Shown here: positions 8,964 through 21,400 of the stretch, one piece after another | Layout of the letters: each line of letters starts with the position of its first letter | How positions within the stretch are numbered: the stretch's first letter is position 1 | Assembly (NCBI GenBank): GCA_943704525.1 | Contig: CALSCQ010002284.1 | Location: 1-23,972 of the forward strand | From: Pigoraptor vietnamica | Taxonomy: Eukaryota; Opisthokonta; Filasterea | DNA: 23,972 nucleotides | Reading direction: 5' to 3' | The notes under the pieces: generated by a model | What the model saw: only the letters and a program-made list of their open reading frames with translations | The model's database searches: none | What the model was told of the DNA's origin: nothing | Made by a program: the position numbers and the translations under genes

Positions 8964-9471
8964 TCATTCTTTGACCTCAATCACAGCCGCAGCGTGGCCG
9001 TGCTGTCCGTCCTCTCGCGTTCCTCTCGCCGCCAGTCTCTCTCGCTCACGCCCTTTCGCCCTCTCTCACACGCATGTGCCGTCGAGCAGGCTGAGGCTTG
9101 ACCGTGGACACGGCTCTAGGCCTGTGGACTGCAGCACTGTCGTGCCCACGGCCCGTTGCCGTTGGCAGCTGACGGCATTCGCATCATTCAGTTGTTTAGA
9201 GTGCGATCGCCTCGAGATGAGTGGCGTTTTCCATTGCAGTCTCACACTGTGAGGCAGTGTGAACAGAACGGCGGCACTTAGGAACACCTGCACTTTGTGT
9301 CACTCCTATTTGCGGCGCGTGCCGTCGTGCGTTTTTTTGCGATTGCGCGCTTTCATCCGTCAGGTCCGTCCCGGCGCTGACTCTGAGACAGCGAGGACTG
9401 ACGGCCGTTGCCGAGTGCACCTGCCTGCGAGGCCACTGTCGCACGGCGGGCGCAGACGCTTAGGCAGCGCA

Positions 9472-12400
9472 ATGGCGCCCCGGAACGCTCACGTGCGGCT
9501 GCACCCGGCGTCCGTGCACGTCCTCGCTGTGCTGTGGGCCGTCGTCGCCATTTTCACCGCGCCGTTTGTGCAAGCCACCGAACAGCTCTCTACTGGTGCG
9601 TATTAATACGGGCTTGCTTTGGTCCGCGTGCGGTGTATTGCGCATTGCGCATTATATGTGTCTGCGTCACTATTGTGCGCGTATAAACGTGTATGCGCAC
9701 GTGGACGTATGTGAGTGAGTTGGTATTGCCGTATTGAATATCACGCGTGCATGTGCGTATGCGTGTTCCTGTTGTGCGTGTGTATATATGTGCGTGTGTG
9801 TATGTGGCTCAATTTGTGTAGCCGCACGTAAACTCCGTTGGTGTGTGTGCGTGTGTGTGCATGTGTGCGTGTATGTACGTGTATCTGTGTGTTCAGGGGT
9901 CCTTTTTAGCTCACCGTCTTTTATTCCCCGCAGTGACGTATGCGAAGGATCTTGTCGGCCGCACGTGGGAGTCGTCCTGCGTGCCGTGGACAGGCGACCC
10001 ACTCGGAGCTCCCGGCGGAATGTCCGCGACGCACCGCATTGTCTTCGACGGCGCCACTTTCCAGCACAACATGACAATGTACAGCGGCAACAGCTGCGCC
10101 GTCGAGTCACGTGCCTACGTGGTGTCCGTGTCCGGCATCGTGTGCTTGCCCAATGTGATTGGCCTGGCGCAGAGCTCGAAATTCGTGCTCGCGCTCACCT
10201 CGATCCAGCTGGAAAACTCGGAGGATCTCGTGACGGCGTGCGGCCTGGCCACCAACGGCGCCGGCGGGTTCCGCGAGTACCTGATCGCGGAAGACGGCGT
10301 CCCTTCGTCGCGCGCGTGCTTGGACAAGGGCTCCAACAAGTTTCTGCACACGAACGAGGGCGAGTGTCGCTGGCGCGGCGTGCGCATTTCGCTCGTCAAC
10401 AACGACCCGGACAAGATCGCATTTCACGGCGCCGAATTCTGGCGGTACGGCAGCTGCCAGGCGACGTCGAGCGAAACTCCTGCGGACCTGCTCCAATTCC
10501 ACGCCTTGCGGGACGGTGCGTGCCCCTGTGCGGTGCCGTGCGGCGGCCGATTGTGTGCTGTTGCTGTCTGCGTGTGTGTGTGTGTGTATGTGTGTGTGTG
10601 CGCGTGCATTTGTGTGTGTGTGTGTGTGTGTGTGTGCGTTTGTGTGTATGTGTGTGTATGTGTTTTCTGTGTAATGTTGCTTTCGGCTCTTATCGGGAGA
10701 GGTCCAAAGCGTATACTTCGAGCACGACTCAGCGAGCTTTATTGAGCTTTCACACACAACTGCCCCACACACGCGATTTCACCCCATTTATCGCATGACC
10801 ACACCCCTCGCCCATTAATCCTCTGCATTCGACTTCCCATAGTCATCACTATGCCACACCCACTCACCTTCACACCGCCTGCCATGGATTCGCAGGCGAC
10901 TTCACCTCCACCGCCGCCGCGGCCGTCACGTGCCCCGTGGCCGTGTACATTCCGTCGCCCGTGTTGACGCGCAGCGAGCCCGTCGTGGTCACCGAGGGCC
11001 ATGCACTCAAAAGCGCCGCCCCAAAGCTCTCGTTCTTCGCTGGGCAGGCCGCCGTCGGCGTGATCAGCTATGAGGCCGTGTCGGACGGCCGGGGACCCAA
11101 TGACGTCACGGTCGGGCTCGACATGACCCCCATCAGCGGCTTTGTGCTGGCGGTCAACGGCAGTGACACCCAGGCGATCGACATTACCGCGCTGGATGAC
11201 CGCAAACCCGAGCGCGCAGAGTACGGCCGGTACACGTTCACCGCCACGCTGCCCCTCGTCGTCACGTCCCCATCGTTCGCGTTTGAGGTGGCGGCGAACG
11301 GCGACCTGCTCGGCGTGTTCGCGTTTGGCGCCGAAGGTGTCAAGACGACCCTCGCCGACGGCGCCGTGTACTTCCGCATCGAGCGGAGGGGATCGACCGG
11401 CGGCCCGGTTGTCGTGCACGTGACCGCCGTGTTCCCCGGGTCGGGCACAGCCTCGACGACGGTTGCCTTCGCCGAGGGACAGAGCGAGGGCTTCGGGTCC
11501 ATCCCGCACCGCGAAGGCCTGACGGTGGGTGTCATCGCCCTTACCATTGCCAGCCTCACGTACCCCAACGCCGGCGACGAGGGCTCCGCGTCCATCGGCA
11601 GCCCCGCGACCATGTCCGCGTCCATCGTGCCTTCGTCCTCGAGCGTGTACGGGCGCATCGAAATGGCATCCCCAACAATCCTCACGGACGTGCACGGCGC
11701 GGGGCTCGTGACCGTGTCGCGCCTGGAGGGGCTGGCGGGGGAAATCCGCGTTGCTTACGAAATCACGGGAGGGGAGGCCGACGTGTCGTCGTCCGCTCCC
11801 GGCGACTGGAATCGCGCCGAGGGCAAGGGATTCATCTTCATTCCGGACGGCGCCAACATCGCGTTCCTCAACGTTTCGCGCGTGGGCGGGGAAGGGTACG
11901 GCAGCGTGCGCGTGACGCTGCTGAAGGTCACAGGCGGCGCGCAAATTTTCCTCGACAGCGCGACGACGGACATCGCGTTTGGCAAGAAGCCCGACATCTA
12001 CGTGACTTTCTCGAGCGGCAGCGTCGTGACCAGCATTTCCGACTACGAGGTCGTCCTTACGCTCCTACGCTCCGGCGGCCCTCCCGACGCTTTTTCCGTG
12101 GACATTGCGCTCTACGATGCGCCGACGCTCTCGTTTTCGGGCGAGTATGAGCCTCGCGTGGCCACCTACACCTTTGACGAGAACACGGCGTCGGTGGACG
12201 TTCACCTCACTCCGTTCAACAACCCCGAGGCGGGCACGACCGGGACGGTCACCATCTACTACACCGCCGACGGGATCGTCGCCGACGGCATCAGTGAGGT
12301 CGCCGTCCAGTTCGTGACGTCCCAAACGGTGCCGACGGTGATGTTCCTCCTCAATTCGTTCACCGAGCGTGTGGGCGCGTCCAGCGTCGCGCTGCCCCTC

Positions 12401-15400
12401 ACCATCGACGCCGTCGGCGGGGCGCCGCGCACGCTGACCGTGTTCTACAGCGCCGAGTGCACGGCCTGCGAGTCGCTGGGGGTCGTGGACACGCTGATGT
12501 TTTCCGTCGGATCACGTGGAGCGGCGCTCGACCTCGCGCTGTCCCGCTTTGCCCTGGGTGAAAACGCGACCATTCACGTGCAGCTGCTGGGCATCAACGG
12601 TGGCGCCACCCTCGGCCAGAACACGGGCGCTACAATCGTGTTCGTTGCGGAGGCGGCGCAAGTCTCTCTTGCCTTCACTTCGCTCAGCGTGCCCAGCGGT
12701 GCGCGCAACTACTGGATTCCGTTCACGCGCTCGGATGCCGCTGGAGACATCACCGTCGTCACACTGATCGACGGGGAAACAGACAACAGCGGGGCGGTGG
12801 CATTCCCGCTCGACAGGGACGTCGGCACCGTTCCCGCCTTCGGGACGCTTCCCTCGGGCTTCACCAACATGCTCTTCGTGACCGTGCTCGGCGTGAGCGG
12901 CGACGGCGTGTTCAGCGGTCCCCGCTCGTTTACGGTCGCTGCTGCACAGGGCGGCGGCGAGTGGACGACGTACGCCGTGGAGACGAGGAACGTCTTTTTC
13001 TATCCGGACGGCGACGAATCTGCCGAAGGACGCGCAACCATCGTCGTGCGACGGCGCGGTTCCACCGACTCGGAGGGCGTCGTCGTGTTTGCACTGAAGG
13101 ACGACCGGATCGCCGTGCGCTTCATCAACACGTACGTCACGCCGTCGAGCGGCCGCATTCACTTTGCCGCGGGGGCGGACCGCATGTCCGTCGACGTCGA
13201 GTTCATCTTCTCCACCGGCATCAACGCGCCTCGCGCCTTTGCCTTCTCGCTGACGTCGGCTAGCAACGGATTCATCACAGGCGCGGACGGGGACGTGGCC
13301 ATCGTCGCTGACCCTTCGCCGGCGAGCGGTGCGTTTGCGATGACGGTTGGCGAGGGGGAGAGCTACTTCACCATTGTAGCAGACGAGGAGTCGGACGTGT
13401 GGCTCGTGATCACGCGCCGCGGTGGCCACAGCGGCCGCGTCGCCGTGACCGTGCGAACGGACGACGGCAGCGAGGCTGTGGCGCACGAAGACTACGTGCC
13501 ACTCGACGAGCAAGTGGTGTTTGAGGACGGGCAGGCGGTGGCGACGGTGCCGCTGCACATCCTGCACAGCTGGTCGGGGACCACGCGGACCCTCCGCGTC
13601 TCGCTCACGTCGGCTGCCTTCGCCGATGGGTCGGGGACGGGGGGCCCCCAGCCCACGGGCGCGCCCGAAATTGACGAGGACGTCCTCTTCGGTTTCTCTC
13701 CAACGGCCGTGCGGACCCCCGACCCATGGTCGAGCTCAGGGTCGTATGCGACTCAGACCCCCACGGCCTCTCCGACGGGCGACGGCGTCCCCTCGAGCCC
13801 GTACCCGCTGTTGTCGTCCCTCTTCCGCACCGTCACGATCAGCATTGTCGGCGACTCGTCCGACGGCTCCGTGTTCGTGTTTGCCAACGACACCCGCCTC
13901 GTGCGCGTGAACCAGACCGACGCCGAGGGTGCCGGCACGATCGTCTATCTCACGATTGAGCGCGACGACGCCACATCCGGGAAGTCCGCGCAGATCGAGT
14001 GGACGGTCGTCGAGCCCCGCGACGGCGACGGTCGCGCAGACGCGGGGGTGGACGGGGGCGTGGCCGAGTTCGAGCCCAACGCGGCCTCGACCGTCATTGC
14101 TGTGCCGCTGTTCGCCGACGAATTCCCGGAGTTCGAGGAGACCATACTCGTGCGCCTCATGTCCACGACGTCGGGACAGCTGGGAACCCTGGCCGAGCGC
14201 ACGGCGCGGATTGTCGTAAACAAGCACGGGGAGCCGCTAGCGGTCGTCGCATTTCCGTCGAAGGACGCCGTGGTCGTGTCGCGGTTCGCGGACGCCGTGA
14301 ACCTGCCCGTGGTCATGCACGCACCCACGACTAGCGCCGTCGTCCACTGGCGTGTCGTGGCGGTGGAGGGCGTCGACGGACTGTCGCCCGAGGAGGCCTT
14401 CTCGCCATCGTCCGGCACTATCGCCTTCGACGCCGAAGCCCGCCCGGCTGCTCTCAACATCACGGTCGTCCGCGCGAACGAGCGCCCGGGGAGTGTGTGG
14501 GCCGTGGAGCTGTATGTTCTGGAGTCTGAACCGTCGGTGGCTGTCAACAGCGAGGCCAACACGGTGCACTTGACGGTCGTCAGCGATTACGGCGGCGATT
14601 TTGATTTCGCCGAGAACTCGCGCGTTGTCGAGCTCTGCCAGCCGCCCGCGGACGAAAGCGAGGGCGCGGTGGCCACCGCCATCTTCACGGTCACGCGTGC
14701 GCACGCGTCGAACGTGAGCGCATCCATCTCGTGGTGGGCGTGCCCCGCCACGATTCCCTTCTGCAATGTGAGCACCGACATGAACGACGTCCGCGACTTC
14801 AGCCCCTACACCGGCGAGCTTCTCTTCGCGCCGGGGCAGACCGACGACGTGTTCACCGTGGCCGTGCTGGCAGCCGGCAATACGACAGGTGGGCCGCGCG
14901 AATATGTGTTCTACCTCTCCGGGTCGCAGGGCGTGCGGGTGCCGCAGGGTCCTGCCGCCCAGCTCACTGTCGCCCGCGCGTGTGACATATCCGCGCCGGT
15001 GACGTTTGAAGTGGAGATGTACTCGGTCGACGCCCACGCCGAGTCCTTTGTGACCGTTGTTCTCGTGCGCGATGGCAACAACCTGCCGCACGCCGTTTTC
15101 CGTGTGTTTACGGCGTCCGTCGACGCCGTGCCGGGGAGCGACTACGTCGAGCGCGACGTGTCCGTCGTCTTCGAGGAGTCCGAAACGCGCGTCGAGTTCA
15201 CCGTGCCGGTTCTCCCTGGCGACGACAACTCCCAGTTGCCCCTCCAGCGCGCGCTCACCGTCAACGTCGCGGCGCTTTCCTCGCGCGCCCGCGTGGGCAA
15301 CATGACGTCGACGACCGTGCTGCTGAGCTTCACGTATCCTGGCCTCTTTGCGCTCGACTCGAGCATCACCGTTGCACGCGAGGGGGATATCGTGACTGGC

Positions 15401-18400
15401 ATCGTGCGCCGCACGCAGGGCTATTGGGGCTCCGTGGACGTCGCATGGTCGTTCGGGGACGGCGACGGCGAGGACCTGAGCCCGCAGAACGGCGTCGTAA
15501 CGTTCGCGCCGGGGCAGGACACCGCCACGTTTTCCGTTATCGTCGTGGATGACACCGCGCCCGAATTCGGCGAGGAGTTCGTCGCCTCCATCACGTCAGT
15601 GACTGCGGGCGACAAGGCGGGGGCCAACGGGACGTCGACGGCTGTGGTTGTGCTTGCAAGCGACGACCCGCTTGGTGTCTTCGCGGTGTCGGCCGCGTCG
15701 CTCGTCGAGACCTTCGACGAGGGCCAGGAGGACGCCGGCGTCTGCCTGCAGCGCTCGGGGGGCACCATGCTGAGCGTCACCGTCGGCCTCGAAATCGACA
15801 CCATCTCCGCTGTCTTCGGCGAGGACGTGGTGCCGAGCGATGCGCTGACGGTGACTTTTGGCGACGGGGACGTCTCGGGGTGCCTCGGCCTCATCATTCT
15901 CGACGACGAGGCGCCAGAGCTCGACGAGGCCTTTTCTGTTCGCATCGCCTCGGCTGTGCTCGCGGACAGCGGCTACGTCGTCAGCGAAGAGCCGCCGACG
16001 GACCCGCGCCAGGCGCTGCTGTGGGTCCCTGCGCCCCGCGTGGGACAGAACGACTCGGCGCTCGTTGTGATCCGCGCCAACGATTTTCCCGGCGGCCACG
16101 TCTCGCTGCTGCCGGCGGTATCGACGGCATCCGAGAGCTCGTCCGTACGGCTGACCGTGTCGCGCGACGTCGCACTCCGCGCAGAAACGTACACGGTGAT
16201 ACCGCGGTTCCCGGAAGAAACCGACGAATTTTTCAGCGCCGACGCCAGCGACTTCACGCTTGAAAACGGCGGCGTCCTGACACTGGGGGCGAATGAGCGC
16301 GAGGGCTTCATCTCTGTGTTCTTTGCCGCGGATGGCGTGCCGGAGGGGCGCGAGGCCGTGGACTTTGTGCTGGTCGCCGCGAGCGAGTATACGGTGGTCG
16401 GAGAGGACAGCACCGCGCGCGTGTTCGTCGAGGGCAACGACGACTACCGCGGAGTGTTCGGTCTTGATTTAGGCGGGGATCCCATCGAACTGAGCGAACC
16501 GAGGTCCGAATTCGAAGAGGCATACCCGCCGTCGGCCCTACTGACCATCGTGCGTGCCAAGGCGTCGTTTGACACAGTGAGCGTGCGTTGGGAGGCGCAG
16601 GACTTGGAGGGTGCGCTCAGCAACGACGTCGTTCCGTCGTCCGGTGTCGTTGTGTTCGAGCCCGGGCAGACCACTGCTTCGTTCGCTGTTGAGACGGTGC
16701 GGGACGACATACCGGAGCTGGAAGAGACGGTGCGGATCGTTCTCGTGGATGCCGGCGGTGCATCGCTGGATGTGGCGAATACGACGCGGTTCATCACGAT
16801 TGCCCCGAGCCAGCACCCGCTCGGCCAATTCACGCTCGATCCGCAGACACTGGCCGTGCGCGAGGGTAACGCGGGACAGGTGACGATTGTGCGCACGGGC
16901 GGCGCGGAGGGCCTCGTCGTCGTGCGTGTGGCAGTCACCGAGCAGGGCGCGACGGCCCCGGGGGACTACGCGCTCCTCAACGGGCCGTCGTTCACGTTCG
17001 AGCAAGGCCAGACGTCGGCGGTCCTTGTATTCGCGATCAACTCCGACCGAGAGCCGGAGCTGGACGAGTCGTTTACCCTCAGCATTGAGAGCGCCGATGT
17101 GGCAGAGGGTTTCGAAACCGAGGCGCGGCCGGTCGTTCTCGAGCCGAGCATGTGCGTCGTGACCATTCCGGCCAATGACCTGGCCGCAGGCATTGTGCTG
17201 TTCGCAGACGGCATCATCGCGCTGACCGTCGACGAGTCCGCAGGGGTGGTCAACATCACCGTCGTGCGCGCTGGGGCGTCGCTGGCGGACCTCGTTGTCG
17301 AAGTCAATTTCACCGCGGTAACTGCGTCGCCCGACGACGCAGCGCTGCTGACGGGCATGATCGTGTTCCCTCCCGGCGAGACCCTGGCCACAATTTCGGT
17401 GGACATTGTCAACGACGACGTGCCCGAGGCGGACGAGCTCTTCCTCGTGTCGCTGCTGATCGACTCTGAGCTCGCGCAGGTGCTCACGCCGACGCTTTCC
17501 CTAACCATCGCGGCAAACGACCACATCTTCGGCGTCGCTGGCTTCGTGAACAGCACCGCCGTGGCAGAGGAGGCCACAACCGCCATGCTCGTCGTGCACC
17601 GCGGCGTGGGGACGTTCGGTTTCGAGAGCCTCGCGTGGACGGCAACCGAGATGGACAACGACGGCATTCCCGACGTTGCGCTCGCCAGCGGCGTCATCAC
17701 GTTCGTCGACGGCCAAGACACTGCTGTCGTGCCGCTGTCCATTCTCGAGGACTTCGAGGACGAGTGCGACGAGCGCATCGTGGTGCAGCTCTCCACTCTC
17801 AGCGGCCGCATTGCCATTGACGAGGAGGCGTCGGCCATTGTCGTCGACGTGCCGGCAAACGGTCGCTACCGCGGCGTGGCGACGTTCGGGAACCAGGTGA
17901 TCTACGTGGCCGAGGGCGGCCCCATCCTGAACGTGACCGTGACCCGTCTCGCGGGGGCGTGCGGCACTGTGCGCGTCGGCTATTCGCTCGTGTCGGAAAC
18001 CGCCCAGGAAGGCGCCGATTTCGTGGACCTGGGCGAGGGATACCTCGAGTACCCCGACGGCGAGCGCACTGCCGTGATCAGCATTGCGATTGTGGACGAT
18101 AAGGTGATGGAGGACGAGGAATACTTCTCCGTGGTGCTGCGGGAGCTGCCCCCGCCCGACGCCATCCGGGCCGAGTGGGTCCCCCTGCCGCTGGGCGACG
18201 TGGCCGTCGTGAACGTCACCATCATCGCAAACGACGACGTTGTTCTCGTGGCAGGCGCGTCCGTTGAAGTGGGCGAGGACGCCGGCGTGATCCAGTTCCC
18301 CGTGTACCGCGAGGGATCGCTCGGGGCCGAGGTGCGCGCGGTCCTCTCGCTCTCGTCCTTCACCGGGACCGTCGGCGCGGACATTGCCGTGCTCTCGGGT

Positions 18401-21400
18401 GAACTCGTGTTTGCGCCCGGAGATACGGTGGCCTACGCGCAGATCCAAATTATCGACGACGAAGAGCCCGAGCTGGACGAGGCCGTGATGGTGGAGATCA
18501 CCGCGACGTCGCCGCCCATTGCGCGTGTGGTGGGCCAGTCCCTGATCACCATCCTCCAAAGCGACCACGCGCACGGCATCTTCGCGTTCGGCGAGGGCTC
18601 GGCGGCGGTCGTGGCACCGGAGGGAACCAACAGCTCCCTCGCCGTCGTCCGCACCGGCGGCGCACTCGGTGCAGTGACGGTCGGCGTCTTGCTGATCGAC
18701 GGCGATGGTGACGGCCTCGCCGACATCGAGGCCGTCACCACCGTCGAGTTCGAGGAAGGGCAGCGCGAGGCCGCGCTGCACTTTGCCGTGCTCGAGGACG
18801 GTTTCCCCGAGGCAGCCGAGTCGCACATGATCTACATTGTGTTTGCCACTGCGGGAGAGGTCGGGCCTTCCCAGACGGCCAAGATCTTCGTGCCGATGAC
18901 CGCGGACTCGCTCGGGACCGTGTCGTTCGACCAGGCAAGCGAGCACATCGTTGCCGAAGAGAAGGAGGTCGCAGCCGCAATGGTCGAGCGCACGGGGCCG
19001 CTGTTCTGCATGGTCAGCGTCGCCGTGGAGACGGCCGATGGAACAGCCGTTGCCGATGTCGACTACCGGCCCGTCCACAACTACTCGCTGGCCGTTGTCG
19101 GGGAGCGCGCGGCCGTGTCCGTGTTCATCTTCCACGACTTCGAGCCCGAGCTGAGCGAAGAGTTTGATGTCGTCATATTAGGTGCGTCGTGCGACCAGCG
19201 GCAGTTCGTGAGCGACTTCCCGAGCGAGTATGCCGTGGTCCTTGTGCCGGTGGGGCGCGCGCGCGCAAAGGTCGAAGTGCCTCTGAACGACAACCCCTAT
19301 GGTACGGCTTCGTTCGGTGCGGGGAACAACGATGCCGCCGAAGGGCAGCGCGTCTCCGTTGTGGTCATGAGGACAGGCGCGGCGCTGCTTCCACTCGCGC
19401 TCTCGGTAACCAGAGTGGCGGGCCCGGCGCTGGCGGACGTGGACTTCACGTTTCCCGCCGGCGGGAAGTCGTTCTTTTTTACGATGGAAGCGGGGCAGAT
19501 GAATGCGACGTTCGACATTGACATTGTGGACGACGACGAGCCCGAGCTAGAGGAGGGCGCGCTGTTGCAGCTGTCGCTCGCCGAAGATGGGGCGGGGGCG
19601 TTGGGCCTGGCGCAGTTCGCGCTCGACATTGCGGAGAGTGACTACCCGCGCGGCCTCTTCGGCTGGGCGGCCGGCGCAATTGCGAAAGAGGGCTCGGTGG
19701 TGCACCTCCGCATCGTGCGTACGATGGGCGCACTCGAAGCTGCCAACGTGGCCTGGCGTATTGCCGACTCACGGAACGCCGGGGACGTTTCACCTACGGG
19801 AAGTGTGCTGTCATTTAAGCCGAACGAACGCGAGAAGGCGGTCGACGTCGCCGTCCTCGCCGACGGCTTGCCCGAAGGCGACGAGAGCGTCGTTCTCGAA
19901 CTGATTGTGCTAGTGAGCGGCGCGGACGTCAACGAAACCTCAAGCACGGCGTCCATCCTCGTGCCCGCAAACGACGGCGCGTTTGGCGAAGTGGCACTCG
20001 AGCCGTCCAAGGTCACCACCGACGAAGGGGACGCCGACACAACGCTGACGCTGGCGATTGTGCGCCGCAACTCGGCTGTCGGCGACATCTACGTGTACGT
20101 GGCTGCGGACGGCTTTGGCGCCGTGCGCGGGGAGGACTTTGACGTTCCCTCGGACGCGATCCTCATGCGGGACGGCGAGCAGCGCGTCACATTCGGCGTC
20201 ACCATCAAGGCCGACAATAGGGCTGAGCTCGACGAGCGCTTCGTCGTGTACATCGCCGGCGTGGGCCTTATCGACCGGTCGGCGACAGTCGGTTCCGAGG
20301 TGCCGAGCGTCGGCAGCGATGCGTCCACGACGGTCATCATCACCGCCAACGACTTTGACTACGGCAGCGTGACGTTCTCCGCGAGCACCATTTCTGCGTC
20401 GGAGGGTGCCACGAACCTGGGGCTGCGCGTGGTGCGCAAGGGCGTGACGCTGTTCCCCGCAACGTTCCAGGTCATCCTCGTCGCGGGCACCGCCGACGGC
20501 GACGACGTCCTCTTCAGCAACGGCACGCTCTTCTCCGTGTCTCTGACGGTCAACAGCGTCGAAGTGCCGATCGCGATCGTCGACGATGCACTGCCCGAGG
20601 GCGAAGAGTCGCTGTCCCTCGTTATTGTGCCTGTGACGCCCGGCCTTGCTGTCGGCCCAATCGGCACGTGCGTCGTCACAATTGCGCTCAGCGACAACCC
20701 CGGCGGCACTTTCACCTTCGACTCGTCCGACCACGTGACTGCCATTGAGACGAAGAACCCCGAAGCCGACTCAGTCTCGCTCACCGTCGTGCGCGGGCCC
20801 GGCACGTTGGGCGTCGTGCAGGTGAGCTGGAAGGCCATTGAGAAGGACGGCGACGGCGTGGCCGACGTCTCTCCTGCGACGGGCACGATCGTGTTTCTCA
20901 ACAAGCAGACCAGCGCCACCATCAGGCTGTACGCGATCGCGGACGGCATTCCGGAGCTAGACGAGACCGTGTCGGTGTTCGTGACGGGCACCGCGCAGAT
21001 TGGGTCGGCGATCGGAACGCCCACGCCCGTGCGGTTGGTCGACATCCCCGCCAACGACTACGTGTACGGGCGGTTTTCGCTGGCCACGACGGCCGCTTCT
21101 GGAGAGGAGGGGGGCATCGTCCAGATCAAGGTGCTGCGAACTGTCTCCACGCGCGGCACCGCGGTTGTCAAACTGATTGCGCTCGACGGTACGGCCCGCC
21201 TGGGATCGGACTTCACATTGGGCGAGTCGCGCGTGGTGGACCTGACCTTTGCGGAGGGCGTGTCCTCGGCGAACGCGACCGTTTCCATCGTGCTCGACGA
21301 CAAGGCCGAACTGGACGAGGACTTCACCGTGATGCTCATGTCGGTCGCCGTAAACGGGCGCACGCCACCGGACGGCACGTTTGCCATTGACGATCCGACC

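Larger units (their letters stand above)
8522..9471. other. Divergent (bidirectional) promoter region between TMEM231 and the giant Calx-beta gene
   Basis: The two ATGs, on opposite strands, lie 950 bp apart, and no convincing coding sequence lies between them. The first half holds a dense cluster of symmetric elements at 8704-8976 (listed separately). The half nearer the giant gene holds pyrimidine-rich DNA (about 9000-9070) and a small inverted repeat at 9242-9262 (tcacact and agtgtga with a 7-base loop). No TATA box was evident. Confidence 0.65.

Noticed and set aside
8961-8976. GGGTCA-TTCT-TTGACC, resembling a nuclear-receptor inverted repeat
   Set aside because: Nuclear receptors are essentially animal-specific and the spacing is unusual; a short inverted repeat like this is expected by chance in a kilobase.
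8706-9101. Plus-strand open frame of about 131 codons between TMEM231 and the giant gene
   Set aside because: It runs through the palindromes and repeats of the promoter region, resembles no protein and has no supporting splice or codon pattern.
9259-9471. Longer N-terminus of the giant protein by read-through of the frame upstream of 9472
   Set aside because: The frame is open but begins without an ATG; extending it would bury the signal peptide behind about 70 Arg-rich residues, so the ATG at 9472 is preferred.
17501-19135. 544-codon open frame on the minus strand
   Set aside because: Antisense shadow of well-conserved Calx-beta units; rich in His/Gly/Asp/Arg with no recognisable domain. 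The same holds for the long minus-strand frames at 10739-11944 and 12512-13567.
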